Source: Patagioenas fasciata (taxonomy: Eukaryota > Chordata > Aves > Columbiformes > Columbidae). From it: a stretch of 64,000 nt of DNA. The notes below the pieces were generated by a model. The model saw nothing but the letters and a program-made list of their open reading frames with translations, was not told where the DNA came from and did not search any database. The DNA lies in contig NC_092524.1 in NCBI RefSeq assembly GCF_037038585.1, positions 49,809,001 through 49,873,000 on the forward strand, written 5' to 3'. Made by a program: the position numbers and the translations under genes. Shown piece by piece: positions 35,865-47,348 of the stretch; position 1 is the first letter of the stretch; each line of letters begins with the position of its first letter.

Positions 35865-38800
35865 GAGAAAGGCTTCTTATGGTGCTGCAATATATTTTGC
35901 TTACCATGTGGAAAGTGCTATGATGGACTAGCTATCTTTGGATGATTACAACTGTACCCATGCTGGGAGCAATGATACATTTTACCTGACCAGTGTAGTT
36001 GAAACAAAGTATTATTCATATGCATAAACTTGAAGATTATTTTTGTACTGCCTGTGTTATGTGGACGGGCTATAGTAAAAGTTGTCTTAAGGAAAGATTA
36101 TGTTTTCCCAATTCAGGGCACAGCTGAGAAGAAACATGGCACATACCACAGTGAGGATAAAATACAAATTCGATCTTTCAAGCATCTCATGGAATAGTTG
36201 GCAGGGGTTATATTTTAGCTTAGCAGTGAATATAGAAACTATTTCTTGCACAGATTTAATAACACCAGTTGGTTAAAAACATTCATCTGTTCATAGATTC
36301 TTTTATGAATTCTACAGAACCATTCTTAAAATGATAGGTAAAGGGCTGAGAATAAATTGTTCAAGCAGCTCTAACTTAAACTATGAAAAAAACCAATATT
36401 TATTTAAAAACAAAGAGATAAAATCATTGGAAGGAAAAGGGAAATAACAAAGCTGCAAAAGAATTCAGCATAGATTTTGACTTGAAAACAGTCTTATTGG
36501 CAGATAAATTTCAAAATAAAATTTTATTGGCAACTGCATTTCATTCAAAATCGAAGCTGATATTGAATTACCAGAAGGAAGTATCTGGCTTGGCTATATA
36601 TGAATTCTCACATACTGAAACTATGAATGGCAGACCAAAAGTCAGATACTTCTGCCTTAACACAGTAAGTGAATATCACAGTACCGCTCCCTCCTGTTGA
36701 ATGTCCATTCAAAATTCCTGCTGTACAGGCCAAACCCATATTGTTCCTTACTTTGTCATATTCACAGATAAGATGGTGTTTCCAAAAGATGGCTGAAGAT
36801 AAATTCCTACTGTATTTAGTAAAAATCACAAGGACAAGGGCTTACATGCAGCTATGAATGGTGCCAAGTTGTGATGAAAAATCACCATTGACTTCAGTCA
36901 AGGGACAGGATCAAGTCTATTAAAGTCCATGCATGAGAAAGAAAATTAAGCTCTTTTATGCTCTTGACTAGATATGGACAATGATCTCAGTTTAATTTCA
37001 CTTAGAAAAGATGTAGTGACACACAGGATCCAGTCTCTCTGAGCAGATGGTGAAAACTGTTGACCTATCATGTCCTCTCACAAATCTAGCAGAAAAACTA
37101 GGTGAGGATGTTACCTAGGGAAGAAGAGCCCTCATAATGCAAGGTGATGTGGTGATTTTAGGCTCATGAGGAAGCTTTATGGGGCATTTTTAAGGAGACT
37201 CAGATGGTAGGCTATATAATCTGGAATTGCTATTCAATTCCCCATTGACTCCAGAAAGCACCCAGGCTCCTGATGTATTTCAGCTAGAAAATGGAACTGA
37301 AAGGGAATGAATCCAAGCCCTTATGTTGAGTCAGGTAGGATTCAATGTGGCACAACTTGTTCTCAAATTATTTTGCTAACTATCATCATCTGTTGTAGTT
37401 CTTAACTACTACAGGGATGGGTTTGGAAAAAAGCCTTAGATTATTCAGTCATCAGTGAAACTGAGATCTGGGAGAATAATTTTAAGTGAATACTTTATCG
37501 GAAGATTTTAGTCATTTTCTCTGTTCTGAGTTATCAATGATATAACATTGTTCTGGAAGTTGTTAATGATTGTCATAGGGTGGGTCTTAGATTTTTCACA
37601 GTTACAGACCTGGCTATAGCTGACAAATGTGCAACACAGCTTTCTTACAGGACCTTTGGAGAAGCAATTAAGTTATTTAATGAGATAAAGATCCTGTAAG
37701 GCACCACCCAAAGGAGAAAGCAAATGTCCAGACTTTGATGGTATGTAATGTTTGACAAGTACTATGGTAAAGGGATATATTAGTACATCATGAATATACC
37801 AGAATTAAAAGCAAAGAAAAGTATGTCCTTGTGGACCAATAGAAGTAATGTCTGCTTCAGTTTATTAGAGAGCAGACTTAGAAGTTGTGTAGAAGTGTAG
37901 TGAAAAAACAGCTTCTGTACTAAACAATATCTGTGACTTGTTATCTGGTTTTTGTTTGTTTGTTTTTTTTTTTTTTTTTTTTTTTTAAATGTGAATAGGA
38001 ATGACCAAGCAGAACTCCAAAATACATTGTCTGGAACAAGTAAGACAACATTTTCTCAGATGTAATTCTCCAGTAATTATTGTACTTCGGTTCCTTGAGG
38101 AGAACTAAGCTGCTCAAATATTTGATTCCTTCACTTTAATATATTTGGTAAATTACTTGAAAAGCTGTTTTCACAGGTAGGATTATTTTTGTTTTGACTG
38201 GATTAGAAGTGAATTTAGAACCTCTTTCTTGGTGCAAATACTCAGGATTTTTTATTCTGATTTGTATTCTGTGAGCATTTATCCTCATTTAAAATTCTCT
38301 ATTTGCACAAAGATTTCTTCCAGTAGACTAATTTCCTAGAATATTTGAAGGAGGCAAATGCAACAGGGTCACGGAAAGAGTCCAAATAAGTTAACTTAAA
38401 AATTAAAACAAATACAACAAATGACTGACCTTGCTTTCCCTGTGCTGATGAAGTTGCTATATGAGAAGAAGGCTAGCAGTGATCAATACAGTAATTGTTA
38501 GACTCATCCTGCTCATTGTGATGTACTACTGTTTATCTGCATTATCACTGACCTTTGTTTATGGCCCTTCTGCCAGTTTCCAATTCATAAAAAAGTGCTT
38601 CTAGTCCAGAGCAACTGAAATTAATCCCTCTTGCAAGATTTCATGAGCCACTGTAAGAAATGCCAGTCTTTCACAATCTTGAGAATATATGGTGATATAT
38701 CTATTGCATTCCTCTGATCTATTAATTTCAGCTAATTTGGATCATTATCTATTTCTGTACAGTGATGTAAAAAACATAAAGATTCACATAGAGCACTTTT

Positions 38801-41185
38801 ATTGGGTCGGACCATTACAACAGTGGTGTAACTCATACAAAGAAACCTATTTAAGAATAATTTTTTATGTATAACCTTGTATGCAATTTTATGTGTGAAA
38901 ATACAACTACAAAAATAAAAAGTCAAGACCTAGTCCTGAATATAAAGCAGTCAAGGTAGGTTTGGATTCCAAGATTGGAAGTCCTTTCTTTTCTGGATTT
39001 AGCACATATGGTATGTATATTTAATTATATATATAATTATATATATAATTTTTTATATATATATATATATAATGAATAATACAGGAACTGGAAAATTACC
39101 TGGAAGTGCCCATGAAGCATATGATAGATGCTAGTCTGGGAAATAACCAAATGCTGTATAAGAGAAGTAAGAAGAGAAGTAGGAAGGTTTTACTCTGCTC
39201 AGAAAAGGCACATGCATTCCACACAAGCCCAAGCCCACGTGGTCTATGAAATTCAAGCCCCAAACTTGGATTTTTCTCATCATCATAATGACCTAGTCCT
39301 CTTATTTTCTTAATTTTTTAACTGTGTCTTTGGGCGACTTTCCCCATCAGCTCTGAAATGAGAGGTTTTTCACTCATTCTGGGAAAACTGGTCTTCCTCC
39401 CTTCTTTTCAGTTTTTCTCCAACTCAAAAAACCCACCATCCATTGTATAAACAGCTCTTGGAGGGTGGTTGTTTTGTTTTAAAGAACAAGTTGTAGTACT
39501 CACTGTAATGTATTTTCACCAATGCAGAAAATCATCATTCTTGTTTTATTATTCTCTGGAACAAAACAAAGCTCTTTTTGAGAATTCCTGTGAGGTGGTG
39601 AATTCACCCTCATTTACTCTTTGCCTTTCACATTTCTCAGCAAAATACATAAGCATTTTTTTCTCAGTATTATTTGCTTTTTTATTTTGTTGTTCTTTTT
39701 AGAAAATTGGATATAGGCATAAGCATATCCTCCAGATAGTCCTGTTGTCAGGCTTCTGGCTCCACATATGACTGGTCAGTTCCTAAACATCTTTCCCCAC
39801 AGCTTCGGATGAGATGGCTGATGTCAAAACTGTTGACACTCAGCATGTGTTCAGAACTCATGAAATGTCTTCTCTCTGCAAATAACAGTTATTTTATGGC
39901 ATCTTAAAAAGCTCTTCCGTGTGCAAATGCTACTGTCCCATGCTACAGCCTGGCTCATATAAAGCTCACTTTAAAAAATGTGCTTTATTTTCAGTTCTGA
40001 ATCTCATAGAATTTGATTCAACCAACCAGGGGGATGTAGGCTGTCCATTTTCATTCAGAGCATCTTCCTCACTGCCCAGTTCCCCCAGCCTGTACTCTGT
40101 GAAAAAACGTGCCATGTCCCATCTTTCTCCCACTCATTTAATGTCTGAAGTAGTCCCTCCTTTGGATTGGGCCATCTTCAAATGATAGTAATGTCTACTT
40201 TTACATTAGGCTGAACAAAAGGAACTGATCCAAATAGCAACAAAGTTTGGTTGTGAATACAAACATGACATCAGTCTTACAGCCATTGTTTTTTCTATTT
40301 CTCCAGCTCCTGCTCATTCTTGAATATGCTATTTTTTTACAGTTGTAGGAGCCTGGACCATCCTGTTTCTATAAATGCCATGAAACATTTTTACCCAGTC
40401 AGGTCAACAGTGGTCTTTCATTTTCTCTCTCTGAGCTGAAATCCTGCAGGCTAGATGTTGTTTAACATATTTTGTTCTCATTTTAAATGCTTTGGCAGAG
40501 GATTTCACATCAGCCTTTTTCCACAAAGGAGTTCAAAAATATGCAGAGAAGCCAAATGTTTCAAAAAGAACAAAACCAATAGTGCCTTAAGAAGTGTCCC
40601 TGCTACATTTTTTTTAAGGCACCATACCTATTTTTTTTTTTTTTTAGGTAGCCCTGTGCTGCTAACTATCCAGAAAGCCAATTTTGCTTAGAATCAAGAA
40701 AAGAAAACAGGCAGTTTCCACTTTAGTGAACAGGACATCTGAATCAGTCTTTGAAGTAAGTTTAGGTCTGATCTGTTCCCATTTGGCTCCTTTCCCAGCC
40801 TTCAGGACTCACAACGGCAGGCTTTAGTTTCCAGACTACATCTCACCCTGAATGGACTCATATGTTTATTCTCCCTTTTGATGGGAGAGAAAGCAGCATT
40901 AGTCACATGTCTGCTCAGCTGGAAAAAAAAAAAAAAAGGAAGTCTTAAGTTACTCCTTGCAAAGGCAATTAATTTCCTAAGCTTTCTATTTGCTTCACCT
41001 CAAGAAAACAGATTTGTTTAGATTGTTTTTGTCTTCCTAACTGAGAAAGTATGGACCATCCATATCTCTCCTCATCCTGTAGGTAGTGGCACCTTCATTT
41101 TCTCTTATATTATAGTGAATAGTTAATCCTGCCAAGCACAACCAAACTCCTTGCTCACTGGCTTCCCAGCTTCAGTGTTCTATGG
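35865..41185. other. Unique AT-rich non-coding stretch
   Basis: No transposon recognised. The longest T run in the window is 37963-37986 (24 bases). A T run at 40631-40645 and an A run at 40923-40937 are also present. A good donor, GTAAGTGA, at 36665 follows an open frame (36482-36664), but no convincing acceptor precedes it. Confidence 0.5.
39021..39073. repeat. AT-rich palindromic repeat
   Basis: Alternating TA blocks separated by AATT, then TTTTTTATATATATATATAT. The block is largely self-complementary and could extrude a hairpin or cruciform. It is also a likely length-variable microsatellite. Confidence 0.9.
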
Positions 41186-41190
41186 AACAA

Positions 41191-41897
41191 TGTCCTGGTT
41201 TTGTTAAAAACGAGACCAGTTCTCTTTTGGTGAATTTTCCTCTCAGCTAAGTTCGCCTTCTAAGTAACTGCATATTTTTCTCGGACACTGTGCTTGGTGC
41301 TGATAAGAGGACCAACGGAATGCTGAAGAAGCTCATGTTTAGATTTATTGCTATAACAACTAAGAACTGATAAAATTCCGCTGCGATAGGGGCGTGTTTG
41401 AGGAGGGGCGGACAGAACCGGTGACTAAAACTGACCAACTGAGTATTCCATCCCATAATCATCATACATGTATGTAAGATGGAGATCATGAGGGACTCTC
41501 CTCTTCGATCATGGCCAACATTTAGAGAGGACCCTGTCTGTCTGCCTGAAATCTACAGGCCTCAGGCCCCGCATCCCTGAAATTCAGTTTCCAGTTTGCT
41601 GTGAAGTCCCATCCATGACTTCCAGGTGCCTGCTGTGCAGCTGCGGGAGCCAAGCCAGCTCTTAGCTCTGCCATTGCTGGAGTGACGCCAACTCCATATC
41701 GATCATTCAAGATTGGTTTTGTATATTTTGTATATTTTCTCTATTTATTAGTAGCATTAGTAAAACCTTTAAAACTTTTCCAACTTGCAAGACTCTTTCT
41801 AACTTGAAGTCCCTCCTCCTTATCTTTCTATCACCTTTTATGGTGGGAGGGATTAACAGAGCATGGTTTATTGGTTGCCTTGCTTTAAACTCTGACA
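41191..41897 (+). mobile_element. Solo LTR, ERVL-like, copy C
   Basis: It starts TGTCCTGGTTTTG and ends ACTCTGACA. The flanks AACAA (41186-41190) and AGCAA (41898-41902) form a 5-bp target duplication with one mismatch. It matches copies A and B along its length, including GACCAACTGAGTATTCCAT (compare GACCAACTGTGTATAACAT in B) and the TTGGTTTTGTATATTTTG segment. The TATA region is degraded. At 707 bp it is close in length to copy A (713 bp), so copy B is the length variant. No viral genes adjoin it. Short frames on both strands within it are not genes. Confidence 0.92.
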
Positions 41898-41902
41898 AGC
41901 AA

Positions 41903-44900
41903 TAATTAATGTTTGTTGGGGGAAGCAGGCCAGGAATTGTGGAGTTCCTAATGTGAGCCTTTATTAGTATCATCACTCACACATTGTAATGAAGCAAAAA
42001 TGATTCTTTGAAATTGTTCCCAGGGAGATCATAATTATTAAATACCATCATTGCATATAATAATTAAACTTTTATTATCTAGGTTCCAACCCTGTCAATT
42101 TGGTCTCCCCTGAGAGCCCGTTGTTTGTTAACCAAAAGCTGTGGAGGACATGTTGTGAATAATATTGTGATGAAGAAACAGCAGGGCTTCTAATTGGGAG
42201 TGATGAATTTCCTAGTGATGGACAGGTAGGTGGAGATCCTGATGATTTGAAAAATGCAGTGAAAGTTGGTCCCTTTGTGATATGGTTATCTTTATTCAAA
42301 CTGTGCTGAGTGTAATGAGATGGGCTAGCTTAAATGAACTGATGTACTAAGTTTAACAGTGTAGAATAATGTGGACCTTGGTTAGAGACAGGTGAAGAAA
42401 GGTCCAGGAACCCAGAGGGCAAAATTTTGCAGGAACCAGTGGCAAAGGAATCGGGCTAGTTACTCAATGAGTATAATGAGTATCTATGTTTAGCTTTTGC
42501 TTGGACTACTGAAAAAACAGGCAAAAAAAAGTAATTTGCCATATTCAAGCAATAACAGAATCACAGATCGTCATGATTAGATCAACAATGGACTCTCCCA
42601 TCAAAGTAAAGTTGTATGGACTTAGTAGAGGCATCTGGCTTAAGAGGAAACAGTTGGGTCACTAACCCAGCATTTGTGGCTTCAGGTTAGACTATTTTAT
42701 AATGTTGTTAAGAGTCCTGGGAGCAGTGTAGATGGTAGATACATAGAAGAATGCTGACGTGTACTGTCAAGTCTATGGGAAATGTACAGTGTCTGCTTAT
42801 ATAAGAATAAAACCCAGGTTCACTGAAACCAGGAACAGACTCATGATCTCTGATTTCAGTCTTTCAGTTTAACATGCACAGTTGAATTAGAACAATAGAG
42901 TAGGTCTTCCAGACAAAAGCATCAAAGTGTTTACGTGGAAGTAAAATCTGAACATAATGAGGTTGATAGCATTGAAATAGACACAGTAAAATAATATTGA
43001 ACATGCATCAGGATGGATTTACAAACCCTTCTGTTTCTGTTCTGTATGCCAAAATACAATGCTAAACTCATAAATATCTATACATGAATCTGTTGGAGAG
43101 AAAAGTAAGCACTGAAATCATCAGTTGTCATGGCTAAGCTGCAAAATGTAAATACACAGATAACATTGTTAAAGGAGGATTTAACTGTATGTTCCTTTTA
43201 AAATTATTACTCATTATTTACATTATTGTAAAATTAATATCCCCATTTCCACTGTGTGGCCTTGTGCAGACCTGTGTCAAAATATGGACCTTGCCTCCAT
43301 GCAATTAAAGATCTCAGACCTTGCCTCTTCATTTTATATAAATGAATTAATTAGTTTCAGTGGAATTCCATGCAGAACTCTGTTTTCAGGGGACAAGCTG
43401 AAGAATCACAACCTGATTTAAGAGAAAACACGAGGAGTGGGTATAAAAACCAATGACAGGAAAAAGAGCCACTAACTCAAGTAATATAGTTTTAAGCTTC
43501 TCTAACACAGCTGTTGGGTGTGCACAGTGGAAAAATTTAGGTTCTGCTGGAGCACAGAAAATTATCACCACAAAATAGTCAAAGATCATATCTTTTACAT
43601 CTTATATTTTCCTCTTGGGATTTCACATGTAGTGCTTTCCTACATAGCTACAATCACTAAAATAAGAAGTCAAGTACTTTCTTCTAAGTCTTTTTGAATT
43701 GTTCTGCTGGGAAAAGAAAGGTTCCTCTAGAGCATTGGTTTGACCCTGGACTAGTTGTGGAAGAACATTTAAGTTTAGCTCACATGCAAAATGATCAAGG
43801 TGATGTTAGACAGGTGTGCTTACAAGGTTTTTACATTTAGTTAGACACAAGGGGAAACTGATATCCTATTTCAGTTTTGGGAGCTGGGGATAAAAAGCAA
43901 ATAATGGTATTTCTAGTGCCTCTATACTTGTGGTCAATGAACTGCTTTTGCATGTCAGCAGTTTAGTTTTCCTGTATGTTCTTCACTCCACATACTCTGA
44001 TCACTTAGACACACATAAAAAAGGAAGCAGCTCCTTATCTTAAGAGCTTCCATTTTGCAATAGAGAATAAATTCTGAACCTGAGTAAAGCCTGGCTTTGC
44101 AGTTTGTTAGAACAAGAGCTCTGAAGAAGGAAACCTTGTCTGGCTTGTGCAACATCCTCTCTGTTGAACTTTTCTCTATTCATTGTGGTTTCATACACAT
44201 CTCAAAGAAAGAAGGAATATAGTTCTGGTCTCTGCCAGTGCTGTTCTACCCCTTGTGGGGTAGTTTCCACTATTTTGTCTTGTCTAATTTTAAATTAGTA
44301 CTTTCTTGGAAACAGTTCCCTAATGGAACAGAAATTATTTTTGGGAGCTTTAGCCTGATACCTAAATGAACATAATTTTTCTCCTTTCAACAGATTTGCT
44401 GAAGGACATGGGCACTGCATTTACCCCATAAAGGCACCCTATCCCAGCTTATGTACCTTGTCCCAAATTTGGGCTTACAGAGCTCTATCTCACTTGGGAT
44501 GTTCTTATATCTTGTGAATACTGTGGGTAGGGGTTTTAAAACTCTTGTGCTGCTGGGAAGTCTTGCTTCTTCGGTTTGACAAATCAAGCACCTTGTGATA
44601 TGATACATACCTGAGCCTAACTGGGACCGAGAAACCAGCCACTGTTTTAGGCTATATCTGGATTTCAGAACTTTTCTAGCTGTGGAAATAGGGTTCCAGG
44701 TAGCTTTTTCTTTGTTCTGAGATTTTTGACTGCCCACACAATTAAAATTGCTGTGGGATGTGGTCCACTGCCCTTCCAGAGCATTGTTATTCTCCACAAC
44801 AAGCATGCCTCTGACATGTTTTGCTGTCAGCTTTAGCCTACTTCAGATACATGTACACTTCATCTTTACTACTGATGTCAAGTTAATTCATATAAATAAT

Positions 44901-46675
44901 TAAGCATTTTAAGTAGGATAAAGTTCTAGATCTTAGATTCTGTGTGTAGACAGATACTGTTTTAAAGTCCTGAAAAATCATTTGAGTAAGAAGGGCAAAA
45001 TTATGTAATCTCTGTGTTCTGTGGTATGTTAAATTTAGATTGCTTTTTAGTCAGGATGCTAGATCTTTTTGAATTTTAATCTCAGCTTATGTTTCAAAGG
45101 AGTATGGACGAGCTGTCCTTCGAGTATCAGTGAAAAACCTCCACAGTGCTTTCAGCAGAACTCTTTTCATCAGCACAATTTTTTTTTGCCTAGAAAGAAA
45201 AGTACTTTTAAATGAGAAGTGGCTGCAAGACAAGAAAAAAAAATAATCTCTAGTATTTTTCCTAAAAGACAAAAAGTACAGTAAGACTACTGCAATTTCA
45301 GCTCAATTCTTGCAACACTAGGAAGAAAAAAAATCTCGTCAAGACCATGCAATGGCTTTTTAAAGTCCTTAGAGGGGCAGCATTTAGCTTCATTCTCTGC
45401 TCATAGTGAAAGAACTCTGTTCAAGGCTGACTTCACACAGCAGACAAGACATACCGTGAAATATACTGAAATAAATGCATGTAAGTATTTGTTCTCAAAA
45501 TTTTACTGTTATATAGTAAAAGGGAAAGAAACAAAAAGCCACAATCAAATGGTTAATAGAAAGAAACTCAAGTTAACTTCCTGAGGTGCCTTTTTAGAAC
45601 TCAGTCTAAATCTTTGTAGTAAACAAACAGCAGGAAGAGACTGAACACTGGAGAATGTGTGCAGCTTTATTCCTAGATCTAGGGAACTTAATGAAAAACA
45701 CAGAAGCCTTTGTACTTACTTAGTTAAAATAATTAATAACATAATTAATGTTATTTTGAATGTGTCTATCACTAAACATTAATTATCTTGTAGCCACTGG
45801 AACAACATAATGATAGCATCATTCTTACTGATTAGCGTAACGTTGTATTCCTTTGCTAGAATTTGAATGTTACCAAATGAAGATAAATGGGATACCAGAC
45901 AATATATTTACTCAACAAAAGCAAGTCTGTATTATTGTTTTGACAGGTCTTGAGAACAAAACCTCCTGGTGAGGAAGTTTAGTTGCTGGACCTGTGCTCA
46001 TCAATTCATTCTGAAAAATGGCCCATGTTAAGTGAAGAAGGGAATTAAAACAATAACAGAAAGAAGTAATTACTTAGGACTTGCAATCCTTTATAGTATT
46101 AAGATAGTCTTAAGTCGTTAATGAAAGATAAGGAAAAAGGAATCCTCAAAACTGGAAATACTGGTATTTTAGTTTTCCTACTTAAGGTCTCCAGAAATTT
46201 TTGGCTTTACCTAGAGATCCATGTCCTCCTAACACCCAAGTTCAGCTTCCAATACAATCTCATTTTGTATAGCTGCTGGAGTCAAGGGGTGGTGAGTGGC
46301 TTATATTTACCATTTTGTCAGGATGTCTGTAAGATTCAATACCTATCAGTTATCTTAGAAATTGGGAAATCAGCAGGGTTTGCACAAATTGTGATAGGGA
46401 GAAAAGCAAATGATGTTAAACAGTCAAAACCCTGAATGCATTAGCCTTAAAATAAGACCATACTTCTGGGACTCAGTGCATCCACAGAACCCTGTGAAAC
46501 AGCATTGCCTGTAGTGCGTGGATATATAAACTGAGAGTTTATAAGTAGGTGTTTGTATATGTAAATAAATAAGCTGTAAGTGGGACTAGCATAAGTAATG
46601 TGATCCTGTAAGAACTGTAGGATTTATTACCTCTTCTGTCCATACATGTCTATCTAAAAGAGGTGATTGGAGTTC
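41903..46675. other. Unique AT-rich non-coding stretch
   Basis: No gene or transposon recognised. A strong acceptor-like TTTTTCTCCTTTCAACAG ends at 44393 and is followed by a 41-codon open frame, but no donor follows. The 139-codon minus frame at 44387-44806 overlaps it and has no family features. Confidence 0.5.
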
Positions 46676-46763
46676 TTGTGTGTGTGTTTTTTTTGGTGTT
46701 TGTTTTTTTTTTTTTTTTGTTTGTTTGTTTTTTTTTGGCTTTTTGTTTGTTTGTTTGTTTTTT
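46676..46763 (+). repeat. T/G low-complexity block 1
   Basis: GTGTGTGT, then T runs (one of 16 bases at 46703-46718) separated by GTTTGTTTG units. The hydrophobic Phe/Val-rich frame over it is a low-complexity artefact. Confidence 0.92.
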
Positions 46764-47239
46764 CATTTGCTTCTCGGACTTATCCTTCATTCCTCTCAAT
46801 CCCTCATCCATCTGGCAGCAGCAGTAGGTAGGAAAGTGACAAAAAGAACTGTTTCTCTAGAGCTTTATCTATGACTCATGAGAGTCTGTATCACTCTGAT
46901 GTTTTCTACCTTTTGTGACTTACATACTCTCTCCTCTCCATGGGATGCATTTAGGATCCCATTGGAAGTAATTAGATATGAAATATCAACAAATATTTAT
47001 TAAATAGGAACTGTTTTCATTGTTCCCTGAAGTGTGATTTAGCAGCAATACAAGCTCAAGACGATGTAATGTATAGTCTTTTATTCTTGAAACAAAAGCA
47101 AAATAAACACAGGCAGCAGGTACAGATTGTGCATTACTGCTGAGCTCCGCTCTCAGTGGCAAGCTAATGAAAGAGAATGTGATAGTCTGACAGAAGGTAT
47201 TGTCCTTTGATGGGGCTGGAGCTATACATGAAGTGGATT

Positions 47240-47348
47240 TTTGTGTGGGTTGGTGTGGTGTGTTGTTGTTTGTTGTTTGCTTGTGGGTTTTTTGTTTGTT
47301 TGTTTTGTGTTTTGTTTGTTTTGCATATTTTTGTTTTGTTTTGTTTTT
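47240..47348 (+). repeat. T/G low-complexity block 2, (TTTG)n/(TTG)n
   Basis: GTGTGGGTTGGTGTGGTGTG passes into TTG and TTTG/TTTTG repeats up to TTTTGTTTTGTTTTTC. It lies about 480 bases downstream of block 1 with the same strand composition. The 126-codon minus frame (46986-47366) and the plus frames here are rich in Lys/Gln/Asn or Phe/Cys/Val because of the repeat. Confidence 0.92.

Noticed and set aside
36482-36664. Open frame ending at a consensus GTAAGTGA donor
   Set aside because: No convincing acceptor with a pyrimidine tract precedes it, and the frame is Lys/Asn-rich as expected of AT-rich DNA.
44394-44516. Frame after a strong acceptor TTTTTCTCCTTTCAACAG
   Set aside because: No donor of reasonable quality and no polyadenylation signal soon after the stop.
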